This document shows, piece after piece, positions 25,380 through 38,200 of a DNA stretch of 64,000 nt. How positions within the stretch are numbered: position 1 is the first letter of the stretch; every line of letters starts with the position of its first letter. The notes under the pieces are model-generated. The model saw only the letters and a list, made by a program, of their open reading frames with translations. It had not been told where the DNA came from and searched no databases. A program made the position numbers and the translations under genes. The stretch is from Liolophura sinensis (taxonomy: Eukaryota > Mollusca > Polyplacophora > Chitonida > Chitonidae): positions 13,749,039-13,813,038 of the forward strand of contig NC_088297.1 in assembly GCF_032854445.1 (NCBI RefSeq), in the 5' to 3' direction.

Positions 25380-25760
25380 CTAGAATAATAGCACGGAATC
25401 ATAGACAGAGAAACGGTCAACTGTTTTCAATGATGTAGGAATGACGCACGGTATGTTCTAGGCGATTGAATGAAACAATGTTCAAATTGTGGACCATGCT
25501 AGAATATAAGTTGTATCACCGCGGCCAGCTACATCAACGCGATGAATGTATATACAGCCCACTATCCCCGAGTTAATCGGAATTAAACACAATTATGAAG
25601 AGGTGCACAAGGGACTCTCGGCGCTGTGTCATATTTACCTACAAGGGAATTATACTCACTGTAAAACTCAAGAAACTTGGAGTGAATGCGTTTGATAGAA
25701 TAACCTTGACACACTAGTTTTTGCATTAATAACTTATGACGTTGTTGTAGTTTATATTAA
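25380..25760 (-). pseudogene. Second 3' fragment of the same retroelement family
   Basis: It matches 23,735-24,080 closely ('gtggaccatgctagaatata', 'cacaattatgaag', 'attatactcaytgtaaaa'). The minus strand reads GYSIKRIHSKFLEFYSEYN, the same segment as FLNFYNEYN in the other copy. It lies head-to-tail with that copy. Confidence 0.6.
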
Positions 25761-26044
25761 GCTCTCCTACAAGAGCCTGGTAGTAATAATTCTTGCAGAC
25801 AAATATTATATTATTAGGAGCTTTGTTCGCACGAATATTAACGTATTTTCTCTAAAGGTCATCCATTACCAATCGGACGGTAGGATCCTTCAGACCTTGT
25901 TTGGCTGTCGTATGAGCATTAGTACTAATATAGGTAATTGCATACAAAACCTTTTTCTTCACTAGCTCAAGCTAAGTGTTAAGGACTGAATGTCGTACCC
26001 TCTCCCGTTTACACCATTTCCCCCCCAAAGATTTCAAGCGCCGA

Positions 26045-26180
26045 AAGAAAACTGACTCACCAGTTAAAGAATCTCTTCGCTAACTCGCCAGTTAACCCAT
26101 CTGTCAAGCTAGAAGTAACCAGTAAACCAACCTGTCAAGCAGCTCACCGGTTATTCAACCACTAAACCAGCTAGCGATAA
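26045..26180. repeat. Reverse-oriented fragment of the 56-bp minisatellite
   Basis: 'aactcgccagttaaccca' and 'cctgtcaagcagctcaccgg' match the reverse complement of the unit at 16,420-17,525. About two to three degenerate units sit just beyond the poly(A) signal of the large gene. Confidence 0.55.
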
Positions 26181-26289
26181 AGATAAGTTAACAGCCCTTC
26201 AATAAAAAGAGAAGTTCTAAATTTTGAGAAATAATTTTACTGTTTTCACTCTACATATAAGTATTTGAATTATTTCCATGATTATGAGG

Positions 26290-29200
26290 TGCTCTCATGT
26301 ACCAGTCGGTTTATTAATCTTGTAAGTGTCGTCGCCCGGAATGGTGTCGATGGCTGTACACTGTCTGCTAAGGACAAACCACTGGGTCTTTAGAAGCCTC
26401 GGTAGCGGTGTTGTGGCTACACATAGCCTTGTACCTGGTCAGCGTTATTCCTCCCGCTGGGCAGTTCAGAGACGACGGATCCTTCCACTGACACATATTG
26501 TTGAAGTTCTGCGCCGTTACAAAACCCGGGTAGGAGCAAACAACTGGGAAGAGATCAGGTGCCTGGTTTTGGACAAAGCTACAGAAATCCCCACAAGCCG
26601 TGGTCCCACCTGTTAAACACGAAGAAAATTACAAAGGGTCAAACACTTGGTTACACTACATAAGTCCATTAATTTATTCCTTTGATTGTTGCTTGGCCCA
26701 TACTGATGGGTTTTTTTTACATAAACGATGACGGTCAGTTTTTTTGGACGAAAACTGGAGTATCCGATATATAACAAAATGCGATCTTTGGCAAGTTATG
26801 AACTAAATTTCTAACATTTGACGGTGGTCATCAAAGGACGTTAGAGTGCACTAACGCCCATAAGAGCGTTCTCGATGATTTGTGGTGTTGGCAGTGAACC
26901 ATAAACAGTGGTAACGTGGGGAATCTACCAATTCGCTAGTAAATGCCGATATTCAAACCAACACATCGAGTGTGCTGTGTGTGGAACGATTCATCTTTAA
27001 CCTCTGGACGAATGCTGTACCACCCCACAGCGAAACCGCCCTGTATATCGTCATGCAACAGACTGGTCTCAATGTTGCAGTACTGGAACCTTATATCAAA
27101 AACGTGATTCCCAAGCCAGAACTACATTTGGCTGGCCATGGTCTGCCTGGGTTGGTATTGTAGTCTATTTCTTCTGGAGAGTCGCCTATTTTCAGCTGTC
27201 TGTAAAATCAGTCATATTCGCTATCAAAATTGCCTTTAGTCAGTGACCCATTACAGCATAAGCTCCGGATATTGATATGTTTGAAGTTTACATTATTGCA
27301 AGGAAAATGAAGTCCATTAGCCGTGTTTCGACGGCAAGAACCCAATGCCTCGAGTGACATCATAATTAAAAACCAGTGGCATGCTGGATATTGAGCGGAG
27401 TTCAACATGTTTTGACGGAGGGGGACAGCTGTCTCCTAAACTGCCATCGATTTTACAGTAATCCTTGATTCTGCCTCTTCCACATTTGAAATTGTTTACA
27501 CTTTTTAGTACAATATAACCTTAATGAATGCGTTTAGTTTTATCTGCTGTAGTATATGATTTCATGGCAGTATGGTTTTAAATGTTGTTAGGAAATTTTG
27601 TTATAAAAACAATGAAGTCTAATTGCTAAGAGTGTAGTGTTGGCTGTGTTACTGCGTACAGTTTGTTCGAACCGCATGTTTGTGCACCTATTGTAAAACA
27701 AATAACTCCCCACGCTCATTCTCCAGCATGCCACTGGTTTTTGAATAACAATCACGTCATCCGAGGCAATGAGTTCTTGGTGTCGAACCTATGCTAATAA
27801 TTAACATTATGAATTAGAAAGAGTATTCTTAATATTCTTTGCAAGAATTTGAACTTCCAACATATCCATGTGTACAGCTTGTTTTGTTACGTATCACTGA
27901 CTAAAGGCAATTTTAGTAGTGAGTATGACTGATTTTACAGACTGGTGAATACAGCCGACTCTCTAAAAGAAATAAACTAAGACTTTTAGACTTTATGTCT
28001 AGAATTGCAAGGGGTTAACATGTAATACCCAAATTATGGCTGGAACATCGTTTATAGTGAACAAATCAGAGTCAAAATATTTCAGTTGTTGTTGTTCTTG
28101 AATATTTGGCATAAGTCTTAATGGGCTTCATAATTATGGGTCATGGGCTTGGTATTAAGATTTAACGTCCGGTACCGTTATATTCATCTAACAGTAACCC
28201 TACAAGGCTACAATATAGTGACTAAAACCACGATTACGAGGTAGCTCGAAAATCTTCACGTGTAACAGGTCAAATATGGCCTCTTGTCAGTTTACCTCTG
28301 CTAACGTTTCTTCCCAACAATTTATATAAATGCTTAAGACGTAGAAGCCCACAAGCCCCATAGCACCACAGTGTAACCAAAGTTACTGTACTATACTGGT
28401 GACTTGATTGGTGTACTCAATCAACTCACAGCGATCGCATTGGTTTCAAAGTTTTTAGATCGTTTTTAGATGGTTAGGCGCTTACAAAACGGACGTACGT
28501 CTAATACGGCGCCGCAGTCCCTTTATTCACTTTTGAACTGTGATCCTTGTGGCAAGATTTCAAAGAGACAGGTTAAGCCAACGTCAGTGAATCGCCACAT
28601 TCACATCTTTCAGGGTTTCCACAGCACAGAACAACTGCAGCAAGGTCATTTTGAAAGAAAATGAAAACAAAGATCACAAATTAGCTGGGAGAATGACTTA
28701 CCATTTTTCTTCTCGTAGCGAATGGGTGACCACTCCGACATGCTCACACTGACATCACACTGCTCACAGACGTTGTTAGGATTATTCTCCCCATCAGCGT
28801 GGCACCCGCCATCAATAGAGCACTGGACTAAAAAAAATAAAATGAGAAATATTGTTTATTAAAATACTGTTTTTATGAACACAAATATTTATGATGTGTG
28901 CTCCGAAACCAGCAATTTGTTCTCTAACAGTACATGGATTTTTAATCCTACATTGGAAGTCAATTGCATATGGGCGGATAGAAAATCGACCTTTGGCAAG
29001 TTTAATACTGACGAACCTTCCAAGATGTAACCTACTTATTTTAGTTCTGTACAAATGGTGTTCAGTGAACGTAGGATGACGCAAACACTCGTACATTTAT
29101 TTTATTAAAGTTTTACGCCGTGCTCTAGAATAGTTCACTTATTGACCGGCGGCCAGCATTATAGTGGAGTGAGTGAGTGCTTGGGGTTTAACGTCGTACT

Positions 29201-32200
29201 CAACAATTTTTCAGTCATATGACGACGAAGGAATCATTAGGGTGCATGCACGTGTAATGTGCCTCCTTGTTGCAGGACGGATTTCCACCGCTCTTTTATT
29301 TAGTGCTGCATCACTGAGACGACTTACCGAAGGCAAGTAAGCGGTCCCGCCCGAGCCATTATACTGATATGGGTCAACCAGTCGTTGCACTATCCCCTTC
29401 ATGCTGAACGCCAAGCGAGGAAGTTACAACTTCCTCTTTTAAAGTCTTAGGTGTGACTCGACCAAGGATTGATCCTGGATCTACCGGTCCCGAAGCGGAC
29501 ATTATAGTGGACAGAACGCGGTGGGAAAACACGACGATACGTAGTTAAGACAGTAGAGGACGCCAACTCACTGGATTTGGTGAGAGGTTCCAGAGTCTGT
29601 GTGGGATGCTAACACACGGAGTCCGTGTGGGGTGCTAACATAAAGAGTCTGTGTGGGGTGCTAACATACAGAGTCTGTGTGATGTGCTAACATACGGAGT
29701 CTGTGTGGGATGCTAACACACCACGTCCGCCACGGAGGCTTTAACACTCAATTACTGGGTTAAACTGCTTCATACCGAGCTGTAAGGAATCTTCAAATGT
29801 TGTATACATTACCAGGTGTTCATAGGCGTCCCCAAGAGCTTTCTAGAGGGCTGTTGTGCACTACACTTCGATACTTGCTACCTCATTCATAGAGAGGAGA
29901 CACAGAACTACACCAGACCATGTCATTTCTTTATGTAAGTAACATCTAACTTGTTGATACAGACTCGAGTATGAACTCAAATTACAAAACTGAATACACA
30001 ACTCTGGGTGGTAAATATAGACAGATCGGTCAGGACATCTAGCGATCTGCGTCATGCATGTAGGTCTATCTAACTGCTCTTAATCCGGGGTTATAGAGAC
30101 TGTATAGGCATTCATCTTATAAGCAATAGCAATATATTTAATACATATATTTGTATCTGACCTGGAAATTGTTCACAGGCTATGAGTATGAAATCGGAAC
30201 TCGATATGTGAGGAATATCGACAGACAGCGTTGCATAATCGAATTTTTACTAGCTCTACTAACTATTTATGTACTATGTCTTACTCTTTTAAGAACTGAG
30301 GTTTTGTGTTGTTTCGGAAACAGGTTTTACCATAATCGCCGTGAAAATCGTCTTCATGGTTCCCGAGGGGTATACATATGTAGGACTTGGCACTTAGAGT
30401 CAAACTCAAATAGGTTTTATCTTAAATGAGGTCGTTCAGGCTAATAGGTCGACAAAGTAGGAGTGTATTGGGTAAAGCACCATCCTGCATCAGGGATGTC
30501 AAATATCCTGACTTGAAGCTGATTTCCCGCACACATCAACTCACTTAAATGACTTATATGAAACCCGTACAATTGTTTCCAGGTCCCAGTCAAGAAATAT
30601 AGTGGATGTCAATGTGGAATTATTTGAACAACTGCGATAAAAATGAAAATCATCACAATCAATACGTCGAAACACAATCGCATGTCAGTCGCCAAAGGAG
30701 GTTTCGGAGCAAATAATGGCAAGGCTAATTTTCCAAAAATGGTAATTATGCTAACCTGTCGCTCTCGAAAGGAAAATACTCTGCACTGTGCAAAAATAAA
30801 AGAATTCATTGGGAAAGTCATATTTGTAGAGAATTCGATAGTATCCTCAGTTTGACCGCATAAATTGAGAATTTATAAATACATTTGTGTTTCTCAAAAA
30901 GAGATCTATAACAGTCTGTATTTGTCCAAATCGCTCGGAAGTGAAAGGCACAACTCAGAAGTATCTCCTATACGAATTCTCAAAATAGTCATGAAACTTA
31001 CAGAGAGAGAAACTAGTCGTACTGCTTTCACTGGCACATGTCTGGCAGGGGTCATTTGGATCTTCATCTCCTTCATTGTAGCAAATGTCATTGACAAAGC
31101 ATTTGTTGGCTGAAGACAAACGGAAACGAGCAAAATAAGTAAGCAAACAATATTTGCGTTCAACCTAGCATAAGGATTGGCTACTTACACACTGAAAATC
31201 AGTTCGGTTTTCTTTATCAGTAATTATGACATATCATACACAAATGTTAAAAACAAAAACAAAACTACGGGAAATGGATTCATTGAAAGCGATTGAGCAC
31301 TGTTCGCTAATAATTGGAAGTATGCCAATTTGACATTGTACAAGCTGTAGCTCCTCAGTAATGGGTTGACTTATGACAATGACAATTAATATGAACATGC
31401 CATTAAAATTTAATCTCTGCAAGGCTTGATTGAAAGCCGTCACAACAAATTACGATTTTGCTTAGCATACTGAATTACTAGCTGAAAGTGTTGAAGACTA
31501 TGGGTTTGCACATTTCATCGGCAGCAAAGTATATGTGATACAAAAACTGGGAGGATTCACACTGATAAGAAATTGTTTAAGTGTTTACAAAAACTATGTA
31601 TTCACATAATGTCAAAGGCAGCGTGACTGAGAACAGAAGCTATATGCATTCACATAATGTCAAAGGTAGCGTGATTAAGAACGGAAACTATATGTATTCA
31701 CATAATGTAAGAAGTGGCGTGAATGAGAACAGAAACTATTTGTATTCACACGTCAGAAGTAGCTTGATTGAGAACAGAAGCTATATGCATTCACATAATA
31801 TCAGAAGTAGCTTGACTGAGAACAGAAACTATATGTATTCACATGTTAGAAGTACCGTCATTGAGAACAGAAACTATTTGTATTCACATGTCAGAAGTAG
31901 CTTGATTGAGAACAGAAGCTATATGTATTCACATAATGTCAGAAATAGCGTGATTGAGAACAGAAACTATATGTATTCACATAATGTCAGAAGTAGCGTG
32001 ACTGAGAACAGAAACTATATGTATTTACATAATGTCAGCAATAGCGAAATTGAGAACAGAACCATATGTATTCCCATAATGTCAGAAGTACCGTGACTGA
32101 GAAATGAAACTATATGTATTCACATAATATCAGAAGTACCGTCATTGAGAACAGAAACTATATGTATCCACATGTCAGAAGTAGCGTGAATGAGAACACG

Positions 32201-35200
32201 AACTATATGTATTCACATAATGTCAGAAGTAGCTTGATTGAGAACAGAAGCTATATGTATTCACATAATATCAGAAGTAGCGTGACTGAGAACAGAAACT
32301 ATTTGTATTCACATGCCAGAAGTAGCTTGATTGAGAACAGAAGCTATATGCATTCACATAATGTCAGAAGTACCGTCATTGAGAACAGAAACTATTTGTA
32401 TTCACATACTGTCAAAAGTAGCGTGACTGAGAACAGAAGCTATATGTATTCACATAATGGCAGAAGTAGCGTGACTGAGAACAGAAGCTATATGTATTGA
32501 CATGTCAGATGTAGCGTGACTAAGCACAGAAACTATTTGTATTCACATGTCAGAAGTAACGTGAATAAGAACTGAAACCATATGTATTTACATAATGTGA
32601 GAAGTAGCTTGATTACGAACAGAAACTATTTGTATTCACATAATGTCAGAAGTACCGTCATTGAGAAGAGAAACTATACATATTCACATAATGTCAAAAG
32701 TAGCGTGACTGAGAACAGAAACTACACTGAACAAAAATATAAACGCACGAACAAATATTTTCTGTTATTTTTATGTCACAAAATATAGTACATTCCCCAA
32801 AACAATGGGACATATTTCTGAACAATTCAGCTTTAATTTGCGAGCATTGCAATCAATTCTCAAACAATAGCCCTGCAGTAATGGCAGGAAGAGGACAATG
32901 GGGGTCAATGGGCCAAGTTCACAGACGCCAGTAACGCGTGTGACCACCGTTAGCCTCGCGTAGAGCTGTACACCAGCGACGCATGGACATCACCAACTTG
33001 TCAGTTGTGGGCTGGGGGATGTTGTCCCAGTCCTCCTGGAGTGCCACTCGCATTTGGCGAATGTTCTGGGGAACTGGAACCCGGTGGCGGACACGCCTAT
33101 CCAGAATATCCAAAACAGAGGTGTTCAATGGGTGACATGTCTGGTGAATACGGCGGCCAGTTGAGGACAGGAATATCCTCCTCCTCAAGGAAGTCTCTGC
33201 ATATCCTGGCAATGTGTGGGCTGGCGCTGTCGTGTTGGAAAGTCAAATGATGGAGCACCACAAAGGGCGCAACAATAGGTCTAAGGATTTCATGTCGGTA
33301 ACGTTGTGTATTAAGGTTGCCGTCGATGAAATGCAGACGTGTGCGCTGTCCATGACAAATGCATGCCCACACCATGACACTTCCGCCACCATAAGCCACC
33401 CGTCGCAGGACATTAGCGTCAGCATACCGCTCACCAGCAAGGCGCCAAACCCGAACTCTGGCATCAGCATGGTGCAGCTGGAAGCGAGATTCGTCACTAA
33501 AGAGCACAGTCCTCCAACGAGCAAGTGTCCAGCGCACATAAATATTGGCCCAGTCCAGTCGTGTCCGACGTCGGGCTACCGTTAGGTCGATGCCCTGGTG
33601 TGGTCGACATGACCGGAGATGAGCCTCCCGCAGCCGGTTCCTGACTATCTGGGCTGAAATCCGCCTGTTGTGAAGACCGACAGTCTCATCAGCAGTTCTG
33701 GTTGCTGGGCGGGTCCGATCACGCAGGTGTTGGACCCGCATGTGCTGGTCTTGTGCGGGCGTGGTCACACGTGGCCGGCGGGCATGTGCGCGGTTGACTG
33801 TGGTACCAGTCTCTCTGAAGCAAGTCCTCAGGCGGCTGATAGTGGAATGATGCACATTCAGTTGGGCTGCCACAGCAGTAACAGATAACCCAGCATTAAG
33901 CATGCCAATGGCACGCTCCCTCATGATTTGTGACATCTGTGGCATGTCGGCATGTGGCACAAATCCACACTTTGGGGTGGCCTTTTACTGAGCAAGCTGT
34001 AAGGAATGTCTGCGTGTTGCTCACGCACACTGACCATCGCACTGTCACGCCCCATTGGTCACATGGGTTGACTTTTTCAGCATATGAGTATACCCACTCA
34101 GAATGGTCAATTGCAATGGGACCACTTGTGTTGTGCAACACGAAGGACCCATTAAACAAATATATCACTGGTTTGACCGTGATTAAGAACAGAAACTATA
34201 TGTATTCACATGTCAGAAGTAGCGTGAATGAGAACAGAAACTATATGTATTCACATAATATCAGAAGTACCGTCATTGAGAACAGAAACTATTTGTTTTC
34301 ACATGCCAGAAGTAGCTTGATTGAGAACAGAAGCTATATGTATTCACATAATGTCAGAAGTACCGTCATTGAGAACAGAAACGATTTGTATTCACATAAT
34401 GTCAAAAGTAGCGTGACTGAGAACAGGAGTTATATGTATTTACATAATGTCAGAAGTACCGTGACTGAGAACCGAAGCTATATGTATTCACATAATGTCA
34501 GCAATAGCGTGATTGAGAACGGAAACTATTTATATTCACATAGTGTCAGAAGTAGCGTGACTGAGAACAGAAGCTATATGCATTCACATAATGTCAGAAG
34601 TACCGTCATTGAGAACAGAAACTATTTGTATCCACATGCCAGCAGAAGCTTGATTGAGAACAGAAGCTATACGTATTCACATAATGTCAGAAGTACCGTG
34701 ATTGAGAACAGAAACTATTTGTATTCACATAAAGTCAGAAGTAGCGTGACTGAGAACAGAAACTATTTGCATTCACATGTCAGAAGTAGCGTGAATGAGA
34801 ACAGAAACTATATGTATTCACATAATGTCAGAAGTACCGTGATTGAGAACAGAAACTATTTGTATTCACATAAAGTCAGAAGTAACATGAATGAGAACAG
34901 AAACTATATGTATCCACATAATGTCAGAAGTACCGTGACTGAGAACAGAAACTATTTGTATTCACATGTCAGAAGTAGCGTGATTAAGAACAAAAACTAT
35001 ATGTATTCACATAATGTCAGAAGTATCGTGACTGAGAACAGAAACTATTTGTATTCACATGCCAGAAGTAGCTTGATTGAGAACAGAAGCTATATGTATT
35101 CACATAATGTCAGAAGTAGCGTGACTGAGAACAGAAACTATTTGTATTCACATACCAGAATTAGCTTGATTGAGAACAGAAACTATATGTATTCACAAAA

Positions 35201-38200
35201 AGTCAGAAGTAGCGTGACTGAGAACAGAAACTATTTGTATTCACATGTCAGAAGTAGCGTGATTAAGAACAAAAACTATATGTATTCACATAATGTCAGA
35301 AGTAGCGTGACTGAGAACAGAAACTATTTGTATTCACATGCCAGAAGTAGCTTGATTGAGAACAGAAGCTATATGTATTCACATGAAGTCAGAAGTAGCG
35401 TGACTGAGAACAGAAACTATTTGTATTAACATGTCAGATGTAGCGTGACTGAGAACAGAAACTATATGTATCCACATGTCAGAAGTAGCGTGAATGAGAA
35501 CAGAAACTATATGTATTGATATAATGTGAGAAGTAGCTGGATTAAGAACAGAAATTATACGTATTCACATAATGTCAGAAGTAGCGTGATTGAGAACAGA
35601 AACTATATGTATTCACATAATGTCAGCAGTAGTGTGACTGTCAGAAAAACAGGCAGTGCGAGTGCTTACATTGGACTGACCTATACTGTTCTGCTACAAT
35701 GCAGTATAGACGGTGGGGGAGGGGGATTACAACAATTTAAAATAAAATTATGTCTTCAATTTATCCTGAAATACAGTCCACCAGAAATAAACACCGACAT
35801 TTCAAAATATCTGCGAAAAGTGGGAGAACAATACAGGGCTCACCGTCCCATGACATATACGTGACAAGGCAGTGTTTTGAGAAAATTGCAGTTGACATTA
35901 CCGCATTTCTATATAATTCTACTTAAGCTATGGTGCTAAACGGCGTGTAATTTGCTAGTTACATTTTAATCCTAACTGAGGTAAGTTAGGCCGTATTTTA
36001 CCGCTTACGTGTGACCATTGCCAGCCATCACACTGTCGTCGATTCTCTGGTTTTACTGTCTCCACTGTACGTCTTTAACTCTATAGACGTTCACTATTCA
36101 CTTACCTATGAGACTAAACTCAGTTTTCTCATGCACACTGTTGCAAACTCTGCAGGAGAAATCGGGATCAATCTGCCCATCATTGTAACACGTTCCGTTG
36201 ATAAAACATTTGCCATCTGAGGGATAAAAAAGTGGATTCAAACACAGACAAAAAATATCAACAAATGAAACACAAATTGTGAAACACACACGCACGCACA
36301 CCAACACAGACACATATATATGGTGTGCTCCTGTATTACTTAAATTTCCACGTAAAACTTACCCAGGGGAGTAAGCTCTGTTGTCGAAATATTCTGTTGA
36401 CACATTTTACAGTCAATGCCGGGTATTCCTTCTCCTTCACCGTAGCAAACACCGTTTACATTGCAGACGTTCTCTGAAAAAAATGTCCCAGCTTATTAGT
36501 CATAAGTACAAGTATACGTCATCTTTGCCAATTATAGCAAAAGTTATAGTATACGGCCAAACAGGTCCGAATTATCAGTCAAGCGAAAAGTACGATGCCA
36601 CTTCTGGGAAAAGGAGATGCCAGAGTTATGTTCACTGTTATTTTAGTGGAAGTGCTCTTTTTTACTTAAATAGTGATTTATTGGTGGGATGGTACATTGA
36701 TAAATATACTGTCATGCCAGTGGAAATGGAAGATATCATAGTTAGATGTTCTGTCATGCTAGTGGAAAAAGAGGATATCCTTGTTAGATGTACTGTCATT
36801 CTGGTGGAAATAGAGGATATCATAGTTAGATGTACTGTCATGCTAGTGGAAATGGAAGATATCATTGTTATATGTACTGTCATGCCAGCGAAAATAGGGG
36901 ATAACGTTGCTAGCTGTACTGTCATGCCAATTGAAAGAGAGCATATCATCATTAGATGTAGTGTCATGCTAATGGCAACAGAGGATACCATTGTTAGATG
37001 TACTGTCATGCTAATGACAACAGAGGATACCATTGTTAGATGTACTGTCATGCTAATGGCAACAAAGGATACCATTGTTAGATGTACTGTCATGCTTAGG
37101 GCAACAGAGGATACCACTGTTAGATGTACTGTCATGCTAATGGCAACAAAGGATACCATTGTTAGATGTACTGTCATGCTTAGGGCAATAGAGTATATCA
37201 TTGTTACATGTAGCCTACTGTCATGCAGTGTGCTGTGTTAGCACGCGAACTCGGCCACAGAGGCCACAGTTCTCGATTTATGGATTAAACAACTTAATAC
37301 CAAGGTGTAAGGGAATCTACAAATGCTCTACCCATTACCAGGTGTGCACAGGCGTCTCCAGGAACTTTCTAGAGAGCTGTTGTGCACTACAGTGCTATAC
37401 CTGCTACCTCATTCACATGGAGAGGGCAAACCGAACTACACCATGCCATGTAATTTCTTCATCCAAGCAGCATCTAACTTGTTGACACAGACTCGAGTAT
37501 GCAATCAAACGCAGCTTACCAAACCGAATACACAACTCTGGGTGGCAAATGTGGACAGATCGTTCATGGCGTCCAGCGATCTGCGGTATGGATGTAGTTC
37601 TAGCTACCTGGGGTTATAGAGGCTGTATAAGCATTCCTCTTATAAACAATAACAATCATTAAGATACCTGTGTATGTGTCTTATCCGGAAATTGCTCACA
37701 GACTTTGAGTATGAAATTTGAATTCGATATGTGTGGAGCCTTCGTTGCATAATCGCAAGTTTATAGCTGGTTCTGTCTTACATGTTACATGTAATTTACC
37801 TATTTATATACTATAGCTGACATACTCCTTGGAGAAATGAGGTTTTAGGTTGTTTCGAAAACAGGTTTTGAGATTATTGCCTCATAACTCGTCTTACTGG
37901 TTTCCGAGAGGTGTACGAATGTTGGAATTGACGCTGAGGGTCAAACTCATTGGTAAATATTGGCTGAGAATACCAGATGATTTGGAAAACCAAATACACA
38001 ACTCACCTCTTCACTGCCAAAAAAATCTTTGGCATGAGCATTTTAAGGACTTCAGGTTAATACCTTCAGCCAACAAGGTACAATGATAGCTTCACTGTTA
38101 TCTTTTTAGCCATAATAAAATGGTAGGTTATCATGAGAACAATGATCATAAATACCGGTAAATGTAAAAATTCAGTTTTCCAGACTTACTGTGATAACCT

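Larger units (their letters stand above)
31581..35655 (+). repeat. 45/48-bp minisatellite, open in one frame, interrupted by a Tc1 element
   Basis: About 24 copies lie left (31,581-32,722) and about 31 right (34,176-35,655) of the transposon. The unit reads as YMYSHNVRSSVTENRN (16 codons) or a 15-codon form lacking 3 nt ('aat'). Length variation in multiples of three keeps one plus-strand frame open for 171, 128 and about 415 array codons before sporadic stops (near 32,097, 32,498, 35,427, 35,518). It lies antisense inside the ~5-kb intron between exons 36,106 and 31,109. No splice, promoter or start evidence makes it a gene. Confidence 0.9.

Noticed and set aside
33930-35429. 499-codon plus-strand ORF.
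   Set aside because: Its first ~80 codons are Tc1-flank sequence and the rest is minisatellite without promoter, splice or start evidence. It lies inside an intron of the opposite-strand gene.
36381-37241. 286-codon plus-strand ORF with repeated VRCTVMLMATEDTI, and an overlapping 179-codon minus-strand ORF.
   Set aside because: Both come from a stop-free 42-bp period. Opposite-strand overlap of two long repetitive ORFs is expected from the period alone.
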